Below, one piece after another: positions 35,216 to 44,213 of a DNA stretch of 64,000 bases (position 1 is the stretch's first letter; each line of letters opens with the position of its first letter). The notes under the pieces were generated by a model. The model saw only the letters and a list, made by a program, of their open reading frames with translations. It was not told where the DNA came from and did not search any database. The DNA is from Pseudomonas sp. ISL-84 (GTDB lineage: Bacteria; Bacillota; Bacilli; Bacillales; Cytobacillaceae), in assembly GCA_018613035.1 (NCBI GenBank), contig JAGGRA010000029.1, positions 1-64,000 on the forward strand, in the 5' to 3' direction. The translations under genes and the position numbers were made by a program.

Positions 35216-36031
35216 CTATGCTTTATCCAAATAGCGGGCGTCTGCCAACCCTGTTTTTCTTCTATAGAAAATGAGAGCAAGCGCGCCGATAATAAGAGCA
35301 ATTGAAATCGTCTGCGCAATTCTTAATGTGTCTGTAAGCATCAGGCTGTCAGTCCGCAATCCTTCCACGAAGAAACGGCCGATTGAATACCAGATCACAT
35401 ACGTAAGGAAAAGCTCTCCGCGGCGCAGATTCGCTCTTCTTAATAATATAAGAATAACAAACCCAATTATATTCCAAATTGATTCATATAAAAACGTTGG
35501 ATGATAATAAGCATCATTGATATACATTTGGTTAATAATAAATTCAGGCAGGTGCATATTTTCCAAAAAGGCGCGGCTGACTTCCCCGCCGTGTGCTTCC
35601 TGGTTCATAAAGTTGCCCCAGCGTCCAATTGCCTGACCTAAAATAATACTTGGCGCTGCAACATCAGCAAGCTGCCAGAAGGAAATCTTTTTGTTTTTCG
35701 CAAAAATATAAGCGGTGATGACGGAACCAATTAGAGCTCCATGAATGGCAATTCCGCCATTCCATATTTTTATAATCTCGCCCGGGTTCTGCGAGTAAAA
35801 GTCCCATTGAAAGATAACATAATAAATCCGTGCTGAAATAATAGCAATGGGAATGGCCCAAAGCATTAAATCTGCAAAAATATCCTTAGGGAGTCCCCTT
35901 CTCTCCCCTTCCCTCATTGCAATGATGAGAGCCAACGCAATGCCGATCCCGATAATAAGGCCATACCAATGTACTTGGATCGGTCCAAGGGAAATGGCAA
36001 TCGGATCAAGCGGCTGTATATTGTTTTCCAT
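35216..36031 (-). CDS. lgt: Prolipoprotein diacylglyceryl transferase
   Basis: Transfers diacylglycerol to the lipobox cysteine of prelipoproteins at the membrane; the TctC lipoprotein in this window would be a client. The Lgt signature [18 protein letters not shown] (~135-152) and the HGALIG motif are present, with seven hydrophobic helices. The frame could begin at GTG two codons earlier, but AAGGAG is placed for the ATG at 36031 (MENNIQPLD), giving 271 residues. Confidence 0.97.
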   Translation of the reverse strand: MENNIQPLDPIAISLGPIQVHWYGLIIGIGIALALIIAMREGERRGLPKDIFADLMLWAIPIAIISARIYYVIFQWDFYSQNPGEIIKIWNGGIAIHGALIGSVITAYIFAKNKKISFWQLADVAAPSIILGQAIGRWGNFMNQEAHGGEVSRAFLENMHLPEFIINQMYINDAYYHPTFLYESIWNIIGFVILILLRRANLRRGELFLTYVIWYSIGRFFVEGLRTDSLMLTDTLRIAQTISIALIIGALALIFYRRKTGLADARYLDKA

Positions 36032-36051
36032 GATCACTTCTCCTTCTCTAA

Positions 36052-36108
36052 AAAGCGCAAGGCGCCCGCTTATGCCCTCGAGCCGATGGCGCCTGGAGCT
36101 AGACAGTT
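36052..36108. repeat. Dispersed repeat family 2, partial copy 3
   Basis: AAAGCGCAAGGCGCC, CTTATGCCCTCGAG and GGCGCCTGGAGCTAGACAG correspond to the two ends of the copy at 16711-16889 with the middle missing. Confidence 0.6.
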
Positions 36109-36171
36109 ATCTAAGTTTTGCTTCCTCTATTTATAGCACTTAATTCCTTTCATGAAGCCGTTTATCAGACT

Positions 36172-36191
36172 TCAATCAAACGTTTGATTAA
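36172..36191. promoter_or_regulatory. Palindrome with ATCAAACGTTTGAT core, copy 2
   Basis: AATCAAACGTTTGATT at 36174-36189, perfect 16-bp palindrome immediately downstream of hprK and ~140 bp upstream of lgt. Confidence 0.5.
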
Positions 36192-36205
36192 AATGAAGAG
36201 CAAAC

Positions 36206-37141
36206 TTAACGGTCCTCATGATCGCCGTCTTCAATGACATCAGACAAGCGGCTGGTAAATTGTTCGGCTGCATTCATGCCCATACGTTTTAGGCGGAAGT
36301 TCATGGCCGCAACTTCAATGATAACAGCAAGGTTACGCCCAGGTCGGACTGGAATCGTCAGCTTTGTGATTTCCGTGTCGATGATTTTCATTTTTTCTTC
36401 ATCAAGGCCGAGGCGGTCGTATTGCTTTTTCGGATCCCACAGCTCCAGATTCATCACAACGGAGATTTTCTTATAGCTGCGGACTGCCCCTGCTCCAAAC
36501 AATGTCATAACATTAATGATGCCAAGGCCGCGGATTTCAAGCAAATGCTCAATAAGTTCCGGCGAGTTTCCGACTAAATAATCTTCATCCTCCTGTCTAA
36601 TCTCCACACAGTCATCTGCAACAAGACGATGGCCCCGTTTTACAAGCTCAAGAGCTGTTTCACTTTTACCGACACCGCTTTTACCAGTAATCAGCACCCC
36701 TACACCATATATATCGACTAGAACGCCATGGACTGCAGTCGTAGGAGCAAGCTTGCTTTCAAGAAAGTTGGTCAGCAAGCTGGAAAAACGGGTTGTTTTC
36801 TGCTTTGTGCGAAGAAGAGGTACAGACTCGCGTTCAGCAGCTTCGATCAGCTCTTCCGGAATTTCAAGCGACCTTGTGATAATGATGCCCGGCGTAATAT
36901 CCGTACATAAACGTTCCAGTCGGCTTTCCCGGTCTGTATCGTTTAATTTTTCCGCAAAGGTTAGCTCCGTTTTCCCCAGCAGCTGAACCCTTTCTCCCGG
37001 GTAGTAATCAAAATAGCCCGCCATCTCAAGGCCTGGCCGAGAGATATCACTCGTCGTAATCGGCCGGTTAATGCCTTCCTCCCCGGCAATCAGCTCAAGA
37101 CCGAATTTTTCTATAATATCTTTTGTGCGAACTTTTACCAA
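36206..37141 (-). CDS. hprK: HPr kinase/phosphorylase
   Basis: Phosphorylates HPr and Crh on Ser46 at high fructose 1,6-bisphosphate and removes the phosphate with inorganic phosphate. Walker [13 protein letters not shown] (~153-164), the family signature [15 protein letters not shown], and the C-terminal allosteric loop [11 protein letters not shown] are all intact. Length 311. Start is TTG behind AAGGAGGAG; residues [15 protein letters not shown] fit the family N-terminus. First of hprK-lgt-yvoD-ppaX-yvoF. Confidence 0.97.
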   Translation of the reverse strand: MVKVRTKDIIEKFGLELIAGEEGINRPITTSDISRPGLEMAGYFDYYPGERVQLLGKTELTFAEKLNDTDRESRLERLCTDITPGIIITRSLEIPEELIEAAERESVPLLRTKQKTTRFSSLLTNFLESKLAPTTAVHGVLVDIYGVGVLITGKSGVGKSETALELVKRGHRLVADDCVEIRQEDEDYLVGNSPELIEHLLEIRGLGIINVMTLFGAGAVRSYKKISVVMNLELWDPKKQYDRLGLDEEKMKIIDTEITKLTIPVRPGRNLAVIIEVAAMNFRLKRMGMNAAEQFTSRLSDVIEDGDHEDR

Positions 37142-37523
37142 GTTAAGCTCCTCCTTTATGCTGGCACTTCTCGGATGAAAATAGTTTTATGTCCTATAAT
37201 AGTTCCTCTTATCGCTGATTAACGGACAGTAAAATTCACATTTTTTAATAGAAGAGAACAATTTATCCTTTTCTATGAATTAACTGTCCTGTCCGTAAAG
37301 GCCCGGAATAGAACTCAGGCTAAAACAGGCTGTCGGAAGTTTCACTTTATTTTAGCACTTTTTAACGCAGAACCAAATTTCTGATAGCGAATTTTACAAA
37401 AGTTTAAGGATGTTATAGGCCCTTTTGCTTAATCGGCAACGGAATGGACAATTTTTCACATGGGACAGCGTATAGTTATGGTAAGACAGCCTCGAAATCT
37501 TTAACAATATAAAAATATACATA

Positions 37524-37559
37524 AATGGTATAGACAACTATACTGTTAGTTGGTAATAT
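37524..37559 (+). promoter_or_regulatory. NagR-type operator overlapping the murP promoter
   Basis: AATGGTATAGACAACT (37524-37539) matches the B. subtilis YvoA/NagR site (core GTATAGAC). TAGACA inside it (37531-37536), a 17-bp spacer and TAATAT (37554-37559) form the promoter, so bound repressor would cover the -35. The rest of 37142-37520 shows only an inverted GGACAG/CTGTCC pair and presumably the hprK promoter, which I cannot place. Confidence 0.75.
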
Positions 37560-37564
37560 TATTA

Positions 37565-37578
37565 TGTAAGCGGATTCA
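37565..37578 (+). promoter_or_regulatory. Candidate cre site
   Basis: TGTAAGCGGATTCA matches the CcpA consensus TGWAANCGNTNWCA at all fixed positions but one. It lies just after the murP -10 and would block initiation or early elongation. Confidence 0.6.
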
Positions 37579-37639
37579 TTGTCTTTTTATATTTGTTTCT
37601 TGCACTTGTATTCTATTTTAAAAAGAGGGGGAAAAGCTC

Positions 37640-39019
37640 ATGCGTAAAGAAGAGCGCTTGGCGAAAGAGATTACGGATCAGTTGGGCGGCACCGGAAATA
37701 TCGCGGAACTGGCTTCCTGCATGACCCGTCTTCGTGTGAAACCGGTTGATGCAAGCAAGGTCAGCCTCGAAGGCATCAAGGATATTGACGGAGTTATGGG
37801 CGTTGTTGAAGCAGAAACACTGCAAATCATTCTGGGACCGGGAATTGTCACAAAGGTGGCTGACGAGGTATCAAAAATGACGGGCATGAATGTGGCGTCT
37901 GTGGATGATGACGAAGAGATTGATACTTCATTGGAAGGTCTGGCTGCCCGTACAAAAGCCGGACTCAATGAGAAAAATGCCACTCCATTCAAATTATTTT
38001 TAAGAAAGATTGCCAGTATCTTTATCCCGCTGATTCCGGCGATTGTTGCATCCGGTTTGGTCGCGGGGATTACAAACGTAGTGATCCGCTCCGGTGCAGA
38101 TCCGGAATCAACTCTAGTACAGATGCTGAGCTTAATTGGCTGGGGATTATTCAGTTACCTGGGCGTGTTCGTTGGTATTAATACAGCGAAGGAGTTTGGC
38201 GGATCGCCTGCTCTTGGTGGTGCGGCCGGTATCCTGTTAATCAACCCGGGCCTTGCGAATATTACTCTTTTCGGTGAAGCGCTTGTTCCTGGGCGAGGCG
38301 GATTAATCGGCGTCATGCTGGCTGCTGCTCTGATCGCCTTTTTAGAAAAAAGAATCCGCAAAGTGGTCCCATCAGCTGTTGATATTATTGTAACACCTAC
38401 TCTTGCTTTATTAATTACAGGATTTGCTACGTTTTTCATTCTGCAGCCTGTTGGCGGATTCCTGTCAGATATCATTACAAAAGGGTTGCTTGGCATTTTG
38501 GATATTGGCGGCGTCCTAGCCGGATTAGTACTTGCCGGAACATTCCTTCCGCTTGTTGTAACCGGCTTGCACCAAGGTTTAACACCGGTTCATATGGAGT
38601 TAATCAATACAATCGGCGACGACCCGCTTCTGCCAATCCTGGCAATGGGCGGCGCAGGCCAGGTCGGTGCTGCATTTGCCATCTATTTCAAAACAAAGAA
38701 TGCCCGTCTGAAAAAAGTTATCAAAGGCGGTCTTCCAGTTGGAATTCTCGGCATCGGCGAACCGCTGATTTTCGGGGTAACCCTTCCATTGGGACGCCCA
38801 TTCTTAACAGCATGTCTAGGAGCTGCTGTCGGCGGGGCCTTCCAGGCGTTCTTTAAAATTGCCACGATTGCAATCGGGGTTTCAGGCATACCGCTTGCCT
38901 TCCTCGTTCACACACATCAAATAGTATTGTACCTAATCGGTTTACTAATCGCCTATGCATTCGGCTTCCTGTTCACATGGATGTTCGGATTCAAGGAAGA
39001 AATGGCGAAAAATATTTAA
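37640..39019 (+). CDS. murP: PTS EIIBC transporter, MurNAc/MurNAc-GlcNAc type (MurP-like)
   Basis: Imports and phosphorylates an amino sugar. An N-terminal EIIB domain (~1-90) carries phospho-Cys27 in ASCMTRLRV; ten or so hydrophobic segments from ~115 to 455 form EIIC. No EIIA domain, so a separate glucose-type EIIA must supply phosphate, as for MurP. Specificity is inferred from the next genes, mupG and murQ. Upstream sites suggest control by NagR and CcpA. 459 residues; GAGGGGG before the ATG. Confidence 0.85.
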   Translation: MRKEERLAKEITDQLGGTGNIAELASCMTRLRVKPVDASKVSLEGIKDIDGVMGVVEAETLQIILGPGIVTKVADEVSKMTGMNVASVDDDEEIDTSLEGLAARTKAGLNEKNATPFKLFLRKIASIFIPLIPAIVASGLVAGITNVVIRSGADPESTLVQMLSLIGWGLFSYLGVFVGINTAKEFGGSPALGGAAGILLINPGLANITLFGEALVPGRGGLIGVMLAAALIAFLEKRIRKVVPSAVDIIVTPTLALLITGFATFFILQPVGGFLSDIITKGLLGILDIGGVLAGLVLAGTFLPLVVTGLHQGLTPVHMELINTIGDDPLLPILAMGGAGQVGAAFAIYFKTKNARLKKVIKGGLPVGILGIGEPLIFGVTLPLGRPFLTACLGAAVGGAFQAFFKIATIAIGVSGIPLAFLVHTHQIVLYLIGLLIAYAFGFLFTWMFGFKEEMAKNI

Positions 39020-39025
39020 AACAAA

Positions 39026-39132
39026 GGCTCTGTTATAGCTTAGTTTTTTAGCACCCTGTTGATTGGAGCGTCGGACTGCCCGCGGAAAGCGAGTGCCTCG
39101 TGCTGAAATCAACAGGCAAATTTAACAGAGCC
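39026..39132. repeat. MITE-like dispersed repeat, copy D, internally deleted
   Basis: Ends GGCTCTGTTA and TTAACAGAGCC are intact. CACCCTGTTGATTGGAGCG jumps directly to CCCGCGGAAAGCGAGTGCC, missing ~75 bp of the core relative to copy B (16061-16241). Confidence 0.85.
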
Positions 39133-39142
39133 AAAACAAATT

Positions 39143-39169
39143 AAGAAGGAGGAGCGATTCCTCCTTCTT
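39143..39169 (+). terminator. Hairpin between murP and mupG
   Basis: Perfect 11-bp stem AAGAAGGAGGA / TCCTCCTTCTT with loop GCGAT. The T-run after it is weak, so it may attenuate rather than fully terminate, or stabilise the murP mRNA end. Confidence 0.5.
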
Positions 39170-39222
39170 TACTTATGAGGGCATATTTTTTAAAAATTCA
39201 AACTTATATTGGGGTGAGCACG

Positions 39223-40293
39223 ATGCTTGGAATATCAGTCTATTTATCTGATAAACGGCAGGGACAAAATGCGGAATGGATTGGGAAAGCAGCTTCTTTT
39301 GGGTTAAAATCCATCTTCACTTCCCTCCATATTCCTGAAGACGACCACAGTACATATAAGGATTTGCTGCAGGAGCTTGGTGCTTTGGCCAAACAGCATG
39401 ATATGGAGCTGCTGGCGGATGTTTCTCCGCAATCATTAGGCCACTTGGGCTTAAATTGGAAATCGATTGATACCCTTCTTGACTGGGGCCTGGCTGGCAT
39501 TCGGGCTGATTACGGCTTTTCTTCTGCTCAAATGGTTGAACTCTCGAAAAAAATGAAACTTGGACTAAATGCGAGCACCATTTCGGCAGAGGAGCTGCAA
39601 GAGTGGCTCGATCTTGGCTTAAACGCAAGCAATGTAGAGGCATGGCATAACTTTTACCCGCGTCCTGAAACAGGTCTGGATAGAGATTTTTTAATCAAAA
39701 GAAATCAGTTTTTAAAAGGAATGGGCATCAAAACGATGGCGTTTGTTGCCGGTGACGGCGAACGGCGCGGACCTGTTTTCTCAGGACTGCCGACTTTGGA
39801 AAAACATCGGGGCTTCTCCCCTGCTGCGGCAGCTGCTGAATTAATGAACAGCTGTTATACGAATAAAGTATTAATCGGTGACCATTCGGTAAATGATGAG
39901 ACATTGATGCAATTAGCCAATATCGCAGAGGGTGTGATTCCTCTTCGCATCGAGACTCTTGGCGGGCAGCACCATGAAGACCTTTTTAAACAAATCCATA
40001 CAAACCGCATGGACCCTGCCAGGGATGTGGTCCGATCAGTGGAATCAAGATCATATGCCCAGCAGGGACAAACAAAACTGGAACCTGCTAACCAGTTGGA
40101 TCGTAATAAAGGCATGGTGACGGTGGATAATGTTCTATACGGCCGCTATGCTGGCGAATTGCAAATTGCTCTGGCAGACCTGCCGCGGGATGAACGCGTC
40201 AATGTGGTTGCCGGAGTCATAGAGGAAGACCTTCCTCTTTTGGCTGAAATCAAAGCGGGAACAAAATTTCAATTAATAGTGAGGGATTCATGA
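39223..40293 (+). CDS. mupG: 6-phospho-N-acetylmuramidase MupG (DUF871)
   Basis: DUF871 proteins were shown in Staphylococcus aureus to cleave MurNAc-6P-GlcNAc into MurNAc-6P and GlcNAc inside the cell. This product has the TIM-barrel start MLGISVYLSDKRQGQN, the LADVSPQSL segment and a cyclophilin-like C-terminal domain. An upstream in-frame ATG at 39175 is rejected because GGGGTG is correctly placed for the ATG at 39223 and the family begins there (356 residues). Its stop overlaps murQ. The product MurNAc-6P is the MurQ substrate. Confidence 0.9.
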   Translation: MLGISVYLSDKRQGQNAEWIGKAASFGLKSIFTSLHIPEDDHSTYKDLLQELGALAKQHDMELLADVSPQSLGHLGLNWKSIDTLLDWGLAGIRADYGFSSAQMVELSKKMKLGLNASTISAEELQEWLDLGLNASNVEAWHNFYPRPETGLDRDFLIKRNQFLKGMGIKTMAFVAGDGERRGPVFSGLPTLEKHRGFSPAAAAAELMNSCYTNKVLIGDHSVNDETLMQLANIAEGVIPLRIETLGGQHHEDLFKQIHTNRMDPARDVVRSVESRSYAQQGQTKLEPANQLDRNKGMVTVDNVLYGRYAGELQIALADLPRDERVNVVAGVIEEDLPLLAEIKAGTKFQLIVRDS

Positions 40294-41198
40294 TGAATAT
40301 TACGAAGCTTAATACCGAGCAGCGAAATCCAAAAACAATGGAAATTGATTTAATGACAACGGAAGAAATTATTACAATCATCAATCAGGAGGATACAATT
40401 GTTCCCAATGCCATCGCACGGGAAATTCCCCATATTGTAAAAGTGGTGGATGAAATTGTGGATAGTTTTAAAAAAGGCGGCCGTCTCATTTATGTGGGTG
40501 CCGGCACTTCCGGAAGGCTTGGCATTATTGATGCTTCCGAATGTCCCCCAACCTATGGAACCGATCCTGAAATGGTTGTCGGCATTATCGCCGGCGGTAA
40601 AGAAGCGATGACCGAAGCGATTGAAGGCGCTGAAGATGACAGTGCGCAAGGACGCCAGGATGTGATGGATATCAGCCTGACTGAGAATGATGTGCTTGTC
40701 GGAATCGCAGCAAGCGGACGCACTCCATACACAATCGGAGCGCTTCAATACGGAAACGAAGTCGGAGCTGTTACCGTTTCGGTCGCCTGTACAAAGGATT
40801 CCGAGATGGAGAAAATCTCAAGATATACAATTGCGCCGATCACGGGTCCGGAAGTGGTGACCGGCTCCACACGCATGAAAGCAGGAACTGCGCAAAAGCT
40901 GGTATTGAACATGCTTACGACGGCGTCTATGGTCAAGCTCGGAAAAGTGTACGGGAATCTGATGGTAGACGTGCAAATGACCAATGAAAAGCTGTTCAAA
41001 CGGGCTGAAAATATCGTCAAAATGGCAACAGGCGCATCTGATGAGGAAGCCAAAGCCGCTCTGCTGGAGCAAAAGCATAATACGAAGGCTGCCATCCTGC
41101 AAATCTTAACCGGATTAAAAGGCGAAGCAGCGGCAGAGCTTTTGGAAAAGCATAACGGCTATTTGCGTCAAGCAATAGCAGAATTTCATTCAAACTAG
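40290..41198 (+). CDS. murQ: N-acetylmuramic acid 6-phosphate etherase
   Basis: Splits MurNAc-6P into GlcNAc-6P and D-lactate. SIS domain with GAGTSGRLGIIDASECPPT (~70-88) containing the sugar-phosphate loop, and TGSTRMKAGTAQK (~195-207). 302 residues, normal for the family. Overlaps mupG by 4 nt. Its product is the NagA substrate, encoded 217 bp downstream behind a separate promoter. Confidence 0.97.
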   Translation: MMNITKLNTEQRNPKTMEIDLMTTEEIITIINQEDTIVPNAIAREIPHIVKVVDEIVDSFKKGGRLIYVGAGTSGRLGIIDASECPPTYGTDPEMVVGIIAGGKEAMTEAIEGAEDDSAQGRQDVMDISLTENDVLVGIAASGRTPYTIGALQYGNEVGAVTVSVACTKDSEMEKISRYTIAPITGPEVVTGSTRMKAGTAQKLVLNMLTTASMVKLGKVYGNLMVDVQMTNEKLFKRAENIVKMATGASDEEAKAALLEQKHNTKAAILQILTGLKGEAAAELLEKHNGYLRQAIAEFHSN

Positions 41199-41236
41199 GA
41201 TAGAATCGGGATTTTGGATTTATCAGCGAACCCAAT

Positions 41237-41289
41237 AAAAAGGATAGAAAGCCACGTTCATTTGTTGCTCCCTATCCTTTTTCATTTTA
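41237..41289 (+). terminator. Terminator after murQ
   Basis: Stem AAAAAGGATAG (41237-41247) / CTATCCTTTTT (41272-41282) with a 24-nt loop, then a T-rich stretch. Confidence 0.65.
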
Positions 41290-41304
41290 GTTGTATAGAC
41301 CAAA
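41289..41304 (+). promoter_or_regulatory. NagR-type operator, upstream site of nagA
   Basis: AGTTGTATAGACCAAA has the GTATAGAC core (41293-41300) with A/T-rich flanks. It lies 41 bp upstream of the second site, i.e. about four helical turns. Confidence 0.7.
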
Positions 41305-41329
41305 TATAAACAACTGTATATTTACATCA

Positions 41330-41365
41330 ACTGGTATAGACATCTATTCACAAACCTTTTATAAT
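41330..41365 (+). promoter_or_regulatory. NagR-type operator overlapping the nagA promoter
   Basis: ACTGGTATAGACATCT (41330-41345). TAGACA (41337-41342), 17-bp spacer, TATAAT (41360-41365): the same operator-on--35 design as murP. Confidence 0.8.
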
Positions 41366-41415
41366 AGAAGTATACTCTTAACCCTATACTAAGACTTGAA
41401 CGGAGATGAAGCAAA

Positions 41416-42606
41416 ATGAGCCGTCTTCTTATAAAAAATGCAAAAATTATTCGAGAACACGACCTTTTAACTAACGGTTTTATTTTTATAGAAAATGAAA
41501 AGATCTTAAAAGTGGGAAGCATGGATGAGATTACTGCTATTGATCAGGATACAGAAATCATGGAACTTTCCCCGGAACAGACGATCAGCCCGGGATTTAT
41601 TGATGTCCATATTCACGGGGCAGGCGGAGCGGATACGATGGATGCAACGCAGGAAGCTCTCAACACAATGGCCAGCGTACTCCCGGCAGAAGGAACAACC
41701 AGCTTTCTGGCTACCACCATCACCCAGGAAAAAGAAAAGATAGAGGCGGCGCTGTCTAATGCAGCCCTCTATCAGAATGAGCAAAACACGCCAGGCAAAG
41801 CGGAGATCATCGGTATCCATCTTGAAGGACCGTTTATTAATGAAAAAAGAGGCGGAGCCCAGCCGAGGAACCATATTCTCGAACCAGATATCGAGCTTTT
41901 TAAACGCTGGCAGGAAGCTGCAAACCAGACAATCAAACTTATTACGCTGGCGCCTGAAAAAGCGAACGGCTACGAGTTTATCCGCTTTTTAAGGGAAAAT
42001 GGCGTAGTTGCCTCGATCGGCCATAGTGATGCTGTTTTTACCGAAATGGAGGAAGCCGTTAAAGCAGGCGCCACGCATGTGACCCACCTTTTTAACGGTA
42101 TGAGAGGCTTGCATCACCGGGAGCCAGGCGTTGCCGGGGCTGCTCTTTTATTCAAAGAACTCATTGTTGAAATGATCGCAGACGGCATTCACGTCCGGCC
42201 GGAAATGATTAAGCTTGCTCTCAATGCCAAAGGCCAGGATGGAATGATTCTGATTACTGATTCGATGAGAGCCAAATGCCTGAAGAACGGCCATTATGAT
42301 CTCGGAGGACAGGATGTCACCGTTGAAAACGGACAGGCCTTGCTCGCCGATGGAACATTGGCTGGCAGCATTTTAAAGATGAAAGATTCGATTAAGAATA
42401 TGATTGAGTTTACGGATATCACTTTATTGGAAGCCGTCCGCCTTGCCAGCAGCAATCCCGCCAAACAGATGAACATCTACGACCGGAAAGGCAGCATCTC
42501 GGAAGGAAAGGATGCTGACCTGGTGATCCTGGATGAAAATCTCGAGGTGGCCATGACCTTTTGCAGAGGTATAAAGGCTTTTGAACGCGAGGTGAAGTCT
42601 TCTTGA
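41416..42606 (+). CDS. nagA: N-acetylglucosamine-6-phosphate deacetylase
   Basis: Amidohydrolase producing GlcN-6P and acetate. Metal-binding GFIDVHIHGAGG near residue 60, the HLEGPFINEKRGGA substrate motif, GHSDA, HLFNGMRGLHHREPG and ITDSMRA with the catalytic Asp are all present. 396 residues as in B. subtilis. Overlaps nagB by 4 nt and is transcribed from the operator-controlled promoter just upstream. Confidence 0.97.
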   Translation: MSRLLIKNAKIIREHDLLTNGFIFIENEKILKVGSMDEITAIDQDTEIMELSPEQTISPGFIDVHIHGAGGADTMDATQEALNTMASVLPAEGTTSFLATTITQEKEKIEAALSNAALYQNEQNTPGKAEIIGIHLEGPFINEKRGGAQPRNHILEPDIELFKRWQEAANQTIKLITLAPEKANGYEFIRFLRENGVVASIGHSDAVFTEMEEAVKAGATHVTHLFNGMRGLHHREPGVAGAALLFKELIVEMIADGIHVRPEMIKLALNAKGQDGMILITDSMRAKCLKNGHYDLGGQDVTVENGQALLADGTLAGSILKMKDSIKNMIEFTDITLLEAVRLASSNPAKQMNIYDRKGSISEGKDADLVILDENLEVAMTFCRGIKAFEREVKSS

Positions 42607-43337
42607 AGATTATCCGAGCAGCCCATTATGAGGATATGAGCCATAAAGCGGCACTGCTGATGATCGAAAAAATACGTTCCAATCCAGATATGACTTTAGG
42701 GCTGGCAACCGGCAGTACGCCAAAGGGAGTGTACGCTGAGCTGATCAAAGATCATCTTGAAAACGGCACCTCCTATGAAAACATCACAACGATTAATTTG
42801 GATGAATATATCGGCCTGCCTTCTTCTGACCCTAACAGCTACCGATATTTTATGAACAGCGAGCTTTTTAAACATCTTAATCTCCCGCTCGAAAACACGC
42901 ATCTCCCTAATGGGACGGCGGAAGATATTAACCAGGAATGCCAGCGTTATGAACAGCTGATTAAAGACCTTGCGGATATTGATCTGCAGCTGCTGGGCAT
43001 TGGCCGCAACGGGCATATCGGCTTCAATGAGCCAGGCACTTCTTTTAAAAGCCGGACGCATGTCGTCAAGCTTGCGGAAAGCACACGGAAAGCAAATGCG
43101 AGATTTTTCGAATCCATCGATGAAGTTCCTGCCCATGCGATTACAATGGGCATTGCCTCCATCCTTGATAGCAGAGAAATCGTGCTGCTCGCATCAGGCT
43201 CAGCTAAGGCAGAAGCAATCAGACGCCTGGTAAATGGAGAACCTGATGAGCAGTTTCCAGCCTCTGCTCTAAAGCTTCATCCCAATGTGACGATCATTGC
43301 CGATGAAGAGGCGCTACGTTTAGTGCAGGATTATTAA
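42603..43337 (+). CDS. nagB: Glucosamine-6-phosphate deaminase
   Basis: Converts GlcN-6P to fructose-6P and ammonia, feeding glycolysis. Starts at TTG overlapping the nagA stop (TTGA). Shows GLATGSTPKGVYAEL, INLDEYIGL and the active-site stretch LLGIGRNGHIGFNEPG. 244 residues, the short Gram-positive form. Confidence 0.97.
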   Translation: MKIIRAAHYEDMSHKAALLMIEKIRSNPDMTLGLATGSTPKGVYAELIKDHLENGTSYENITTINLDEYIGLPSSDPNSYRYFMNSELFKHLNLPLENTHLPNGTAEDINQECQRYEQLIKDLADIDLQLLGIGRNGHIGFNEPGTSFKSRTHVVKLAESTRKANARFFESIDEVPAHAITMGIASILDSREIVLLASGSAKAEAIRRLVNGEPDEQFPASALKLHPNVTIIADEEALRLVQDY

Positions 43338-43361
43338 GACAAAGTGATAGGAGAATTTCCA

Positions 43362-44093
43362 ATGATCGATAAACAATCACCTATTCCGATTTATCATCAA
43401 TTAGAGGAATATATTAAACACTTAATTGAGAACGGAATTTTAAAGCCTGATGAAGCGATTCCGTCTGAACGCGAATATTCCGAGCAATACCAGATCAGCC
43501 GCATGACGGTCAGGCAGGCCTTGAACAACCTGGTGAACGATGGATTTTTGTACAGGCAAAAAGGCCGCGGAACCTTCGTCAATAAGCAGAAGGTTGAGCA
43601 GAAGCTGCAGGGTCTGACAAGTTTTACAGAGGATATGAAGGAACGGGGCATGGTGCCAAGCAGCCGCCTGATCTCCTTTGAAATTATCCCGGCTGAACCG
43701 CAGCTTGCCCGTAAGCTTGGCATAAAAGAAAATACGCCTGTTTATGAAATTAAGCGGGTGCGCATGGCCGATAACCTGCCAATGGCACTAGAAACGACCT
43801 ACCTTCCTGCCAATCTGGTAAAAGGGTTGACGGAAGAAATCATCAACCAATCATTATATCAATATATTGAGGAAAAACTGGCGCTCACAATCAGTGAAGC
43901 GACCCAGCAAATTGAAGCTTCCATTGCAAAAGAAACAGAGGTAAAGCATTTGCAAGTCGACACAGGCTCCCCTGTTCTTCTGATTGTCAGAACTTCATTC
44001 TTGCAGGATGGCACGCCTTTTGAGTTAGTAAAATCAGCATACCGGGCAGACCGCTATAAATTTGTCCATTCGATGCAGCGAGCCACTAAATAG
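43362..44093 (+). CDS. nagR: GntR/HutC-family repressor NagR (YvoA)
   Basis: Repressor of GlcNAc use, released by GlcN-6P or GlcNAc-6P. N-terminal winged helix (~5-70: IPSEREYSEQYQISRMTVRQ); C-terminal UTRA effector domain. A GTG six codons upstream is in frame, but GGAG is placed for the ATG at 43362, giving 243 residues as in YvoA. It is last in nagA-nagB-nagR. The three GTATAGAC sites in this window are its predicted targets. Confidence 0.95.
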   Translation: MIDKQSPIPIYHQLEEYIKHLIENGILKPDEAIPSEREYSEQYQISRMTVRQALNNLVNDGFLYRQKGRGTFVNKQKVEQKLQGLTSFTEDMKERGMVPSSRLISFEIIPAEPQLARKLGIKENTPVYEIKRVRMADNLPMALETTYLPANLVKGLTEEIINQSLYQYIEEKLALTISEATQQIEASIAKETEVKHLQVDTGSPVLLIVRTSFLQDGTPFELVKSAYRADRYKFVHSMQRATK

Positions 44094-44127
44094 GAGAAAG
44101 CCCATGGGGGTTTTCTCCTTTTTTTAT
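44093..44127 (+). terminator. Terminator of nagABR
   Basis: Stem GGAGAAAGCCC / GGGGGTTTTCTCC followed by TTTTTTT. Confidence 0.9.
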
Positions 44128-44213
44128 TTTGCCATGTCCTTTTACAGGGTTTGTCCATATTATATAAGTGAGAATATTTTTATAAAAAAATGACTCAGAA
44201 AGGGGAGATAAAA

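Noticed and set aside
36206-37141. Possible MurR-like regulator next to murP
   Set aside because: The divergent gene is clearly HPr kinase by its Walker A and signature motifs.
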